Part shown: in pieces, positions 7,012-13,464 of the stretch
Position numbering within the stretch: position 1 is the stretch's first letter
Layout: each line of letters opens with the position of its first letter
From: Acidimicrobiaceae bacterium
GTDB taxonomy: Bacteria; Actinomycetota; Acidimicrobiia; Acidimicrobiales; RAAP-2
NCBI GenBank assembly: GCA_030838245.1
Contig: JAUTXB010000087.1
Location: 1 to 17,602, forward strand
Direction: 5' to 3'
DNA length: 17,602 nucleotides
Notes under the pieces: model-generated
Databases searched by the model: none
What the model saw: the letters and a program-made list of their open reading frames with translations, nothing else
What the model was told of the DNA's origin: nothing
Made by a program: the position numbers and the translations under genes

Positions 7012-7356
7012 ATGGAGCTGACCTTTGAGATCACCGAGCAGGTCACCGGAGGGGTGCCTGTCGTCTCGGTCGTCGGAGAGATCGACGTGGCCACGGCGCC
7101 GACCCTTCGAGAGCATCTCGCCGTCCACGAGGAAGCGGGTGCGGGCGTGGTGGTCGTGGACCTCCTCGGGGTTTCATTCCTGGACTCGACGGCGCTCGGC
7201 GTCCTGGTGGGATCGTTCAAGCGGTTCCGAGAGTCGGGCGGCGACCTCAAGCTGGTCATCGCCGAGCCCAGGATCCTCAAGGTGTTCGAGATCACCGATC
7301 TCGTTCGCGTGTTTCCCATCTTCTCCACCGTGGGTGAGGCGCTGAAGGATGAGTGA
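7012..7356 (+). CDS. rsbV: Anti-sigma factor antagonist (STAS domain, RsbV/SpoIIAA type)
   Basis: A single STAS domain of 114 residues. It has the expected order: a first strand (V-V-S-V-V-G-E-I-D-V-A-T-A), a helix, V-V-V-D-L-L-G-V-S-F-L, then D-S-T-A-L-G-V-L-V, where Ser59 is the residue phosphorylated by the cognate anti-sigma kinase in this family. When unphosphorylated it binds the anti-sigma factor and frees sigma. The ATG at 7012 is chosen because AGGAG lies about four bases upstream and the STAS fold starts at once; the frame extends to 6943 only through non-homologous sequence that overlaps the promoter. The next gene overlaps by 8 bases, so the two are translationally coupled. The gene sits directly behind a SigF-type promoter. 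Confidence 0.9.
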   Translation: MELTFEITEQVTGGVPVVSVVGEIDVATAPTLREHLAVHEEAGAGVVVVDLLGVSFLDSTALGVLVGSFKRFRESGGDLKLVIAEPRILKVFEITDLVRVFPIFSTVGEALKDE

Positions 7357-7738
7357 CACGGTTTCGCTGTCGCTCCCGGTCCGTTCCGAACTCTTGGTGT
7401 TGGCCAGGATCACAGCGGCCACCATGGCCGCCCGGGCTGACTTCGACATCGAAGAGATCGAGGATCTGCGCCTGGCCGTCGACGAGCTCTGCTTGTCGGT
7501 GGTGGGTGGGGCCAGGTCGGGAACGGTACGGCTTGAGTTCACCCTGGACGGTGCGACCATTGCCATCGCCTGCGAACTCGATCGAGGCGGCGAGCCCGAC
7601 GATGGCCATGTACCCAGCGAGCCCGACGACCTGTCGATCCGTCTGATCGAGGCCCTGGTCGACGAGCACCACCGCGACTCAGGCACCGGGGGCGGGCGAG
7701 CTTGGCTGTCAAAGCGCAGGAGCAGGGTTGAACACTGA
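7349..7738 (+). CDS. rsbW: Anti-sigma factor (RsbW/UsfX-type HATPase domain, degenerate ATP site)
   Basis: This 129-residue protein lies between the antagonist and the sigma factor, as anti-sigma factors of this class do, and overlaps both: 8 bases with the antagonist and one base (TGATG) with the sigma gene. Its GHKL fold is visible in the helix D-L-R-L-A-V-D-E-L-C-L-S, but the Asn that normally follows Glu46 by four residues is Ser50. The glycine-rich G2 box is replaced by D-D-L-S-I-R-L-I-E-A-L-V-D-E without glycines; a short G-T-G-G-G-R remains near 112-117. From memory mycobacterial UsfX has similar losses and still binds SigF, so sigma sequestration is likely but kinase activity is doubtful. 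Confidence 0.85.
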   Translation: MSDTVSLSLPVRSELLVLARITAATMAARADFDIEEIEDLRLAVDELCLSVVGGARSGTVRLEFTLDGATIAIACELDRGGEPDDGHVPSEPDDLSIRLIEALVDEHHRDSGTGGGRAWLSKRRSRVEH

Positions 7739-8484
7739 TGACCGATGATGCCCGGAGGCCACCCGTGCCCCGGGAGCGATGGGTCGAGTTCGCCACTTCC
7801 CGCGATGAGCGCTTGCGGGACGAATTGGTCACCGAGCACATCGATCTGGCCCGGCGGCTGGCCCATCGCTTCGCTAACCGGGGAGAGCCCTACGACGATT
7901 TGGTGCAGGTCGGCTCCATCGCCCTCATCAAGGCGGTGGACCGCTTCGACCCCGACCGTGGGGTCGAGTTCACCACGTACGCCACCGGAACCGTCATCGG
8001 TGAGCTCAAGCGGCATTTCCGGGACAAGGGCTGGGCCGTGCGCGCTCCCCGGCGCATCCAGGAGCTGTACCTAGAGCTCGGGCACACCATCGATGCGCTT
8101 TCCCAGGAGCTGGGTCGGCCCCCCACCGTTCCGGAATTGGCCGACTCGATCGGTGTTTCCCAGGACGCCATCCTCGAAGCGATCGAAGCCGGCCAGGGCT
8201 ATCGCTCGTCATCGATCGATGCCCCGGGTCAACGAGACGAGACCCTGGCCGACCGGTTGGGATCTGACGACGCTGGCGTCGCCGTGGTGGACGAGCGCTC
8301 CGTGTTGGCACCGGCTCTGGCCGCCCTGCCCGAACGCCAACAGGAGGTGGTCCGGCTTCGGTTCGTCGACGGGCTGACCCAGTCGGAGATTGCCTCGCGT
8401 GTGGGCATCAGCCAGATGCACGTCTCTCGCCTCTTGGCCCAGAGCCTGGCCCGGATCAGGGAAAACCTGGCCGAAGGGCACTAA
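7738..8484 (+). CDS. sigF: SigF/SigB-family RNA polymerase sigma factor (general stress type)
   Basis: A 248-residue group 3 sigma factor. Region 2 is clear: Y-D-D-L-V-Q-V-G-S-I-A-L-I-K-A-V (about 52-67), then F-D-P-D-R-G-V-E-F-T-T-Y-A (70-82) and the R-D-K-G-W-A-V-R-A-P-R-R segment (95-106). Region 3 covers about 117-165, and region 4 is L-P-E-R-Q-Q-E-V-V-R-L-R-F followed by the helix-turn-helix T-Q-S-E-I-A-S-R-V-G-I-S-Q-M-H-V-S-R-L-L (197-233). Length and sequence fit the SigB/SigF/SigG stress and sporulation branch. The ATG overlaps the anti-sigma stop, so expression is coupled to its own inhibitor. Matching promoters upstream of this operon and of neighbouring genes suggest it directs a local stress regulon. 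The symbol indicates family, not proven orthology. Confidence 0.92.
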   Translation: MTDDARRPPVPRERWVEFATSRDERLRDELVTEHIDLARRLAHRFANRGEPYDDLVQVGSIALIKAVDRFDPDRGVEFTTYATGTVIGELKRHFRDKGWAVRAPRRIQELYLELGHTIDALSQELGRPPTVPELADSIGVSQDAILEAIEAGQGYRSSSIDAPGQRDETLADRLGSDDAGVAVVDERSVLAPALAALPERQQEVVRLRFVDGLTQSEIASRVGISQMHVSRLLAQSLARIRENLAEGH

Positions 8485-8508
8485 GCCCGACTGATTCTGT
8501 GGGCCGAC

Positions 8509-8535
8509 GGTTTGATCTCGCCTCAGTCCGGGTAC
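8509..8535 (+). promoter_or_regulatory. Putative SigF-type promoter of the Cys/His small protein gene
   Basis: GGTTT (8509-8513), 16 bases, GGGTA (8530-8534): both elements and the spacing match the mycobacterial SigF pattern. It begins 25 bases after the sigma-factor stop. A start near 8542 gives a 22-base leader holding a strong AAAGGAGG. This is the best promoter match in the window. Confidence 0.65.
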
Positions 8536-8563
8536 CCCCCTCCCGAGCAAAGGAGGTGTGCCA

Positions 8564-8806
8564 ATGCGAGACCGAAACACGAAGGCCGGATCGGTGGCTA
8601 CCGAGCCCTTGGGGGGCCATGGTGCGCCACCGGTGTACCGGTCAGGCCGTGTGTGCGCCAACGACGGATGCGACGCCCGCCTCTCCATCTACAACAGCGC
8701 CGACTGCTGCGCCCTGCATGACATGTCGGCCATGGCCTCACGGCCCCCCCGGGGGACCGCCCGCCGTCGACGTGACAGCGGCCGGATCAGGACCAGCGTG
8801 GCCTGA
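8564..8806 (+). CDS. Small Cys/His protein (80 aa), possible zinc-binding knuckle
   Basis: An 80-residue protein directly after the sigma factor. Residues 31-52 hold a compact Cys/His cluster: C31-x4-C36, then A-R-L-S-I-Y-N, then C48-C49-x2-H52. The spacing suggests a single zinc knuckle with the L-S-x-Y-N turn between two ligand pairs; I recall similar C-x-L-S-x-Y-N-x-C-x-x-H stretches in actinobacterial proteins but can name no family. The N-terminal 25 residues look disordered, and the C-terminal 20 are basic (R-R-R-R), possibly nucleic-acid binding. The ATG at 8564 has AAAGGAGG seven bases upstream, so translation should be strong. It has its own SigF-type promoter and ends in a hairpin shared with the convergent HATPase gene. 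Function unknown. Confidence 0.75.
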   Translation: MRDRNTKAGSVATEPLGGHGAPPVYRSGRVCANDGCDARLSIYNSADCCALHDMSAMASRPPRGTARRRRDSGRIRTSVA

Positions 8807-8831
8807 GGGCCCACTCGGTCCGTCTAGTTCA

Positions 8832-8850
8832 CCAGCCCAACTAGGGCTGG
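8832..8850. terminator. Hairpin enclosing the HATPase stop codon
   Basis: CCAGCCC (8832-8838) and GGGCTGG (8844-8850) form a perfect 7-bp stem. The loop AACTA contains the minus-strand TAG stop (8841-8843) of the HATPase gene. An alternative stem CTAGTT/AACTAG (8824-8829 with 8839-8844) overlaps it and excludes it. It probably terminates both convergent transcripts. Confidence 0.45.
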
Positions 8851-9317
8851 GGCACGTCCAGTTCACACCACACGGTCTTGCCCAGACCCCGCCGGGGACG
8901 AAGCGTTCCCCATGCGGCCGAGAGTGCCTCGACCAAAGCCAGGCCTCGGCCTCCTTCGGCGGTGACCTCGCGGTGCATCCGACGCGGCAAGCGGCTCGAG
9001 TCCCCGTCGGACACCTCGATGCGTAATCGGGCGTCCTGCAACGACAAGACGAGCTGGGTCGGTCCGGCGTCGGCGTGGATAACGGCATTGGTCACCAGTT
9101 CCGTGGCCACCAGGCTGGCCACCGGTTCCAACTCCGGGATCCCCCATGTGGCCAGACCCTCGCGCACCGCCGCTCGCGCATGAGCAGCGCTGGTGGTGTC
9201 GTCGGGTAGAGGGATCAGGAGTTCAACCTGCTCGACTTTATCGATACGACCGTGACCTTCGGAGGACTTGTCCAAAGCGCTGCCGTGCCTCCTGTGGGGC
9301 TGTCTCAAAACCCCCAT
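8841..9317 (-). CDS. Orphan RsbW-type HATPase (anti-sigma kinase-like) with intact ATP motifs
   Basis: The 158-residue protein carries one GHKL ATPase domain from about residue 30. The N box is A-T-E-L-V-T-N-A-V-I-H-A with Glu73 and Asn77; the G1 box is V-S-D-G-D-S (Asp104, Gly105); the G2 box is G-G-R-G-L (122-126); K-T-V-W-C-E-L closes the domain. All are canonical for RsbW-like serine kinases, unlike the degenerate sites in the sigma operon's anti-sigma factor. Such stand-alone proteins are abundant in actinobacteria and phosphorylate STAS antagonists or bind sigma factors; the partner here is unknown. The start is uncertain: ATG at 9317 has a poorly spaced purine tract, and a TTG at 9275 follows an AGGAGG by twelve bases. 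The first 27 residues have no family resemblance. Confidence 0.8.
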   Translation of the reverse strand: MGVLRQPHRRHGSALDKSSEGHGRIDKVEQVELLIPLPDDTTSAAHARAAVREGLATWGIPELEPVASLVATELVTNAVIHADAGPTQLVLSLQDARLRIEVSDGDSSRLPRRMHREVTAEGGRGLALVEALSAAWGTLRPRRGLGKTVWCELDVPQP

Positions 9318-9365
9318 CCCCTTCTCGAACCCGGTCGCTCCCCGACTCGAGCGGGTTAGTTCCGA

Positions 9366-9386
9366 CGGCGCCGGTGCCCGGCGCCG
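9366..9386 (-). terminator. Hairpin downstream of csbD
   Basis: CGGCGCCGG (9366-9374) and CCGGCGCCG (9378-9386) form a perfect 9-bp stem with loop TGC. It begins two bases after the csbD stop on the minus strand and separates it from the HATPase gene 70 bases further on. Confidence 0.55.
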
Positions 9387-9388
9387 GC

Positions 9389-9562
9389 TCAGTGCTTCAG
9401 AGCATCCTTGACCTTTTCACCCGCCTGCTTGACGTCGGAGACGGCCTGGTTGGCCTTGCCCTTGCCCTTGAGCTCGTCGTCACCGGTGGCATCGCCGACT
9501 GTCTCTTGCACCTTCCCTTTGACATCCTGCTTCTTGTTCGACGCCTTGTCTGCTGTGCTCAT
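9389..9562 (-). CDS. csbD: CsbD family general stress protein (57 aa)
   Basis: A 57-residue minus-strand gene. The product is M-S-T-A-D-K-A-S-N-K-K-Q-D-V-K-G-K-V-Q-E, then T-V-G-D-A-T-G-D-D-E-L-K-G-K-G-K, then A-N-Q-A-V-S-D-V-K-Q-A and a C-terminal amphipathic helix. This is the CsbD pattern: K-G-K-x-x-E-x-x-G-x-x-T-G-D-x-x-L-x-x-x-G-K. It is all-helical, highly charged and small, as in the family, whose Bacillus member is controlled by SigB; its molecular role is not known. The ribosome-binding site is weak (GAGAG about eight bases upstream). A SigF-type promoter lies about 87 bases upstream and a strong hairpin follows the stop, so it looks like a monocistronic stress gene. Confidence 0.9.
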   Translation of the reverse strand: MSTADKASNKKQDVKGKVQETVGDATGDDELKGKGKANQAVSDVKQAGEKVKDALKH

Positions 9563-9648
9563 GCCGCAGTCTCTCTTTCCCGTAGTGAATGGTTCGTAGC
9601 CGATCGTGCGAGTCCGGAAGCGATCATCCGGCTGCGCTTGTCAGTGCC

Positions 9649-9674
9649 CTACCCGTTCTGGCCCGTGGGCAACC
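9649..9674 (-). promoter_or_regulatory. Putative SigF-type promoter of csbD
   Basis: Read on the minus strand: GGTTG (9674-9670), 15 bases, GGGTAG (9654-9649). Transcription would start near 9642 and give an 80-base leader to the csbD ATG at 9562. The rest of the 290-base gap up to the SDR start at 9853 shows no gene and no convincing promoter on the plus strand. Confidence 0.55.
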
Positions 9675-9852
9675 ATGGATGCCGACAAGTGACGAATTCC
9701 TTATGTGCTGGGGCACCATCGGACTGGTCGCGGCACCGACCGGTGCGATTTCGCAGGTCATCGAGCTGCATCGGTACACTCGGCGCAACAGTCAACCCAT
9801 TTCGCCATTGAGGCAGTCCGAGATGTCACTGGACCACCGAGGGGAGCGAACC

Positions 9853-10641
9853 ATGCATGCAGACGAGAACGCAGCCGCGGGTAAGCGGCTGACCGGAACG
9901 GTGGCCCTGGTTACCGGGGCTTCGAGCGGGATCGGTGAGGCGACGGCGAAGTCCCTCGCCGCCGAGGGCGCCTCGGTGGCCGTCGTGGCTCGCCGCCTCG
10001 ACCGACTGGAAGCGCTGGCCGATTCGATCGGCGACCCCTCCCGGGTCGAGGTGATCGAGTCCGATGTCACGGACGAAGACCAGGCACGATCGATGGTGGA
10101 TCGGGCGGTGACCCGGTTCGGCCGCATCGACACACTGGTCAACAACGCCGGGGTGATGCTGCTAGGGCCGATCGTCGATGCGCCGACCGACGAGTGGCGA
10201 CGGATGGTGGAGGTCAACCTTCTCGGACTGCTCTACTGCACCCACGCGGCTCTTCCCCATCTCCTGGCCGCGGCCGAGAGCGAACCTCGACGGGTGGCCG
10301 ATGTGATCAACGTGAGCTCAGTGGCCGGACGCTTGGCCCGGCAGGGCAACGGGGTGTACAGCGCCACCAAGTTCGGAGTGGTGGCCTTCGGCGAGTCGCT
10401 CCGCCAGGAAGTCTGTGCCCGACACGTACGGGTCACAGCGGTGGAGCCCGGCGCGACGACCACGGAGCTGGCTGGTCACAACCGACCCGAGATCCTCGAG
10501 GGGCTACGCGACACCTTCGGTCCGGGGGTGGAAATGCTGACATCCGAGGACATCGCCGACGCCATCGTCTTTGCCGTCACCCGACCGCGTCATGTGGCGT
10601 TGAACGAGATTCTCGTCCGGCCCACCGAGCAGGTGCGGTGA
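9853..10641 (+). CDS. Short-chain dehydrogenase/reductase (classical SDR)
   Basis: A 262-residue NAD(P)-dependent oxidoreductase. It shows the nucleotide-binding T-G-A-S-S-G-I-G (21-28), a basic A-R-R (46-48) after the second strand that suggests NADPH, N-N-A-G (97-100), a catalytic Ser in N-V-S-S (153-156), and Y-S-A-T-K (Tyr169, Lys173). The C-terminal N-E-I-L-V-R-P-T-E-Q resembles the YdfG/clavaldehyde-dehydrogenase type. The substrate is unknown. The ATG at 9853 is chosen because GAGGGGAG lies about seven bases upstream; the frame is open back to 9589 without resemblance to the family. The next gene starts at the base after the stop, so the SDR and the two hotdog proteins form one coupled operon, probably acting on a common hydroxyacyl or ketoacyl substrate. 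Confidence 0.9.
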   Translation: MHADENAAAGKRLTGTVALVTGASSGIGEATAKSLAAEGASVAVVARRLDRLEALADSIGDPSRVEVIESDVTDEDQARSMVDRAVTRFGRIDTLVNNAGVMLLGPIVDAPTDEWRRMVEVNLLGLLYCTHAALPHLLAAAESEPRRVADVINVSSVAGRLARQGNGVYSATKFGVVAFGESLRQEVCARHVRVTAVEPGATTTELAGHNRPEILEGLRDTFGPGVEMLTSEDIADAIVFAVTRPRHVALNEILVRPTEQVR

Positions 10642-11499
10642 GTGGCGAGTCGCCCCTATCCACCGGCTGAGCACATCCTGCGCGATCTCGACCTGGAGAT
10701 CGAGGTTCGTCCCGATGCCACCGCCTCGGCATGGCTCCCGGTGTCGCCCCACCTGCTCGCCGGCAACGGCGGCGTGCACGCGGGCGTGCTGGCCGTCCTG
10801 GTCGACATCGTCGGGGGAGCCATCGCCACCCGGGTGTTGTTCCCCGATCGAACGGCGACGGCCGACCTCCAGCTGCAGCTGCTCCGACCGACGGCCGCCC
10901 CGGAGGTGGAGGCGCGGGTTTCGATCGTGCGGAGGGGACGGACCACGTTGGTCCTCGAAGTGGTCCTCCTCGACGCCCCCGGGGGCCGATTGGCCGGGTC
11001 CGGCGCGCCCAACGCCTGGGCCACGATGACCTATGCCGTGCTGCCACGGACCGACGCCCCACCGCTTATGCAGCCACTGCCGAGCGTTGCCGAGCGCACC
11101 CAGATCGGCCCGGCGTCGCTGTCGCGGCCGGTCCTCGAGGCGATCGGTGTCGAGAGGGATCCCGGCTCGGCCGGCGTGGCCCTTCCCGTCGGCGACTATG
11201 TGAGCAACACGTTCGGTGCCCTCCAAGGTGGCGTCATGGCCCTGTTGGGCGCGGTCGCCGGCAGCTCAGCCATCGACGACGCGCTGGGGCTGGGCACCGG
11301 ATCGTCGTCCACCGTGGACCTGCACGTGGCCTATCTGGCCATGGGCCGGGTGGGACCGATCGTCTCGGAGCCCGACGCCATCATGGCCGACAAGGCCTCG
11401 GGGTCCGACGGCACGGGGAGTGCGGTGATGCGCTTGATCGACCACGGTGGCGACGACCGTGTGACCGCGGTGGTACAGGTCGGAGCCGTTACCCGGTGA
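10642..11499 (+). CDS. Double-hotdog (PaaI-like acyl-CoA thioesterase) protein A
   Basis: The 285-residue protein contains two hotdog domains, about 25-135 and 165-285. In the first the central helix reads V-H-A-G-V-L-A-V-L-V-D (His46, Asp55), matching the PaaI/THEM2 pattern H-G-G-x6-D in which the acidic residue is catalytic. In the second it reads L-Q-G-G-V-M-A-L-L-G-A: the position of the Asp is Ala204 and that of the His is Gln195, so this half is probably non-catalytic. The GTG at 10642 abuts the SDR stop, and the 3' end overlaps the second hotdog gene by 4 bases (GTGA). The family hydrolyses acyl-CoA thioesters, but some members are hydratases or merely bind acyl groups; the activity here is inferred. 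Confidence 0.82.
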   Translation: MASRPYPPAEHILRDLDLEIEVRPDATASAWLPVSPHLLAGNGGVHAGVLAVLVDIVGGAIATRVLFPDRTATADLQLQLLRPTAAPEVEARVSIVRRGRTTLVLEVVLLDAPGGRLAGSGAPNAWATMTYAVLPRTDAPPLMQPLPSVAERTQIGPASLSRPVLEAIGVERDPGSAGVALPVGDYVSNTFGALQGGVMALLGAVAGSSAIDDALGLGTGSSSTVDLHVAYLAMGRVGPIVSEPDAIMADKASGSDGTGSAVMRLIDHGGDDRVTAVVQVGAVTR

Positions 11500-12350
11500 C
11501 CGGGCTCGATGCCCAGCCGGACCGCAGCCGGGCGGATGTGTGGCCGGTCGGCACCTACCTCCGCGTGGAGCGGTGGGCACCCCTCTCGCACGATGAGGAC
11601 GAGGGCCCGACCAGGCTCCAGTCCCGGGTCCCGGTCGACGCCCACCTGGTGGACCCGGCCGGCGGCCTGTACGCCGGCGCGCTCCTCACCGTGATCGACT
11701 CGCTGGGTGGCTATCTCAGCGGCTTGGCCGTGGCCCCCGATGGGATCGTCACCACTTCGATGGCGCTTCGGGTGGGTCGCCGGCGCCATGTCGGCCCGCT
11801 GCTCTGCGACGCCGTCGTCCTCAGGAAGGGTCGAACCTCGGTGGTGACCCAGATCTCGGTGACCGACGAGGGACACGACGGCGCGGCGGTGGCATCGTGC
11901 GTCATGACGTGTGCCGTTCTGGCCCGGGAGTCGGCGGACCCCACCTTCGGGCGCCCCGTGCACCATCCCATGGCGCCGCCGCAACGGGACCCCGTGTCGC
12001 TCGTGGAGTTCTTCGGGGTGGAGCCGGGGTCGGGTCCGGTTACCCGCCTCGAGATCGGCGACTACCTTCGGAATACGTGGAGCATCCTGCACGGTGGCGC
12101 CATTGCCGTGCTGGCCGACCTGGCCGCGGTTCGAGCGGTCCAGTCGGCCGACGGACCGTCACCGGGCGCACTGTCCTCGGCGGACATGGTGCTCCACTAT
12201 CTGGCCCCGGCTCGCGTCGGCCCCGTCGAGGCCCGGTGCACGGTGATGGGAGCGAGGCCCGACGCCACAGTGGTCCGAGTAGCCATGTACGACACCGGGA
12301 AGCACGACCGCATGGTCGCGCTGGCATCGGTCACCGTGCGGCCGGCGTGA
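11496..12350 (+). CDS. Double-hotdog (PaaI-like acyl-CoA thioesterase) protein B
   Basis: A 284-residue paralogue of the preceding protein, of almost the same length and layout (domains about 20-145 and 165-284). The first central helix reads L-Y-A-G-A-L-L-T-V-I-D (Asp68). The second reads L-H-G-G-A-I-A-V-L-A-D (His199, Asp208), a textbook PaaI site. Both halves keep the acidic residue. The start is GTG at 11496 in the GTGA overlap with gene A; the frame is open much further upstream but only as a shadow of gene A. Tandem duplication followed by divergence is the simplest origin. Products A and B together may form a heteromer with four hotdog units. A weak 5-bp hairpin (12351-12366) lies between this gene and the convergent ATPase gene. 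Confidence 0.82.
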   Translation: MTGLDAQPDRSRADVWPVGTYLRVERWAPLSHDEDEGPTRLQSRVPVDAHLVDPAGGLYAGALLTVIDSLGGYLSGLAVAPDGIVTTSMALRVGRRRHVGPLLCDAVVLRKGRTSVVTQISVTDEGHDGAAVASCVMTCAVLARESADPTFGRPVHHPMAPPQRDPVSLVEFFGVEPGSGPVTRLEIGDYLRNTWSILHGGAIAVLADLAAVRAVQSADGPSPGALSSADMVLHYLAPARVGPVEARCTVMGARPDATVVRVAMYDTGKHDRMVALASVTVRPA

Positions 12351-12369
12351 CCAGGCACCAACCTGGCCG

Positions 12370-13464
12370 CTAGCCCTCGACCGCCTCGGCCACGTCGAGG
12401 AGGGCACCGGCCGATTCCTCAGCCGGCCAGGTCACCACTTCACCCCGGGCCACCACCGTCACCGGCGTCCCCACCGGCGCGTCGAACTCACCATCGGAGC
12501 GGATCACGACCAGCGGGGTCCCGATGGGGCGATCGGGCTCCACGGTGATGACGGTGTCGTGCCCGTGGAACTGGTTTCGGACCACGCGGGCGGCGAGCCC
12601 GGGCGCGTCGGTCCGGGTGGACACGATGAGCTGTTCGGGCCGCACCAGCGCGATGGAGTGTGTCGAACCCGACGTGGTGCCTCCCGCTCGTACCAACAGG
12701 GGCCCGAAGGGCGTGGTGGCCACGTTGCCTTCGACAGTGCACGGAACCAGGTTGGCGTCACCGAGGAACCGGGCGATGCCCGGATCCCCGGGATGGGCAT
12801 AGAGGTTCTGGGGGCTCCCGGACTGGCCGACCCGACCGTGCCGGATGACGGCCACCTGTTCGGCCAGCGACAGGGCCTCGTCCTGGTCGTGGGTGACGAG
12901 GAGGGCGGTGGTGCCCTGCTCGCGCAGTACGCGCTGGACATCGGCGCGCACGCTCGAACGAAGGCCGGCGTCGAGCGAGGAGAAGGGCTCGTCGAGCAGG
13001 ACGATGCCCGGCCGGATGGCCAGGGCACGAGCCAGGGCAACCCGTTGCTGTTGCCCGCCGGACAGCTCATGGGGATAGCGGCCACCGAGGCCGCCCAGCC
13101 CCACCATCTCGAGCAGCTCGTCGAGGCGTCGGGCCGGGCGCTCCCGGCGCGGCACGCCGAAGGCCACGTTCCGAAGCACGTTCAGATGGGGGAAGAGCGC
13201 GCCCTCCTGGGGGACGTAGCCGATGCCTCGGTGCTCGGGCGGCACGAACCGCCGACCGTCGTCGACTACGTCCTCACCGAGGACGATGGTCCCGCGATCG
13301 ACGCGCTCGAACCCGGCCAGCACCCGCAACAGGGTGGTCTTGCCACTGCCCGACGGACCGAGGATGGCCGCCAGCGAGCCCTCGGGGACAGTGAGGTCGA
13401 TCCCGGTCAGCACGGCGTGGGATCCGAACGCCTTGTGGAGGTCGGTGACGTGCAGGCTGGTCAC
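12370..13464 (-). CDS. fbpC: Iron(III) ABC transporter ATPase (FbpC-like)
   Basis: A 364-residue ATP-binding subunit. Walker A is G-P-S-G-S-G-K-T-T (36-44), the Q-loop Gln is at 86, the signature is L-S-G-G-Q-Q-Q-R (134-141), Walker B is I-V-L-L-D-E-P (154-160) and the switch His is 192. A C-terminal extension of about 120 residues is a TOBE-type domain, as in FbpC/PotA/MalK-like importers. It powers the permease encoded just upstream. The start is GTG at 13464, overlapping the permease stop by 4 bases; the frame continues to 14976 but only as a shadow of the permease gene. It is the last gene of the SBP-permease-ATPase operon. Thiamine or polyamine transport is the alternative, but the partner binding protein carries iron ligands. 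Confidence 0.9.
   Translation of the reverse strand: MTSLHVTDLHKAFGSHAVLTGIDLTVPEGSLAAILGPSGSGKTTLLRVLAGFERVDRGTIVLGEDVVDDGRRFVPPEHRGIGYVPQEGALFPHLNVLRNVAFGVPRRERPARRLDELLEMVGLGGLGGRYPHELSGGQQQRVALARALAIRPGIVLLDEPFSSLDAGLRSSVRADVQRVLREQGTTALLVTHDQDEALSLAEQVAVIRHGRVGQSGSPQNLYAHPGDPGIARFLGDANLVPCTVEGNVATTPFGPLLVRAGGTTSGSTHSIALVRPEQLIVSTRTDAPGLAARVVRNQFHGHDTVITVEPDRPIGTPLVVIRSDGEFDAPVGTPVTVVARGEVVTWPAEESAGALLDVAEAVEG

Noticed and set aside
10731..11495. N-terminal extension of double-hotdog protein B by 255 residues
   Set aside because: The extension overlaps hotdog protein A entirely and reads as a shadow; GTG at 11496 in a 4-base overlap gives a length matching the paralogue.
12351..12366. 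CCAGG/CCTGG hairpin between hotdog protein B and the ABC ATPase
   Set aside because: The stem is only 5 bp with a 6-base loop and no T-tract, too weak to call as a terminator although the position is suitable.
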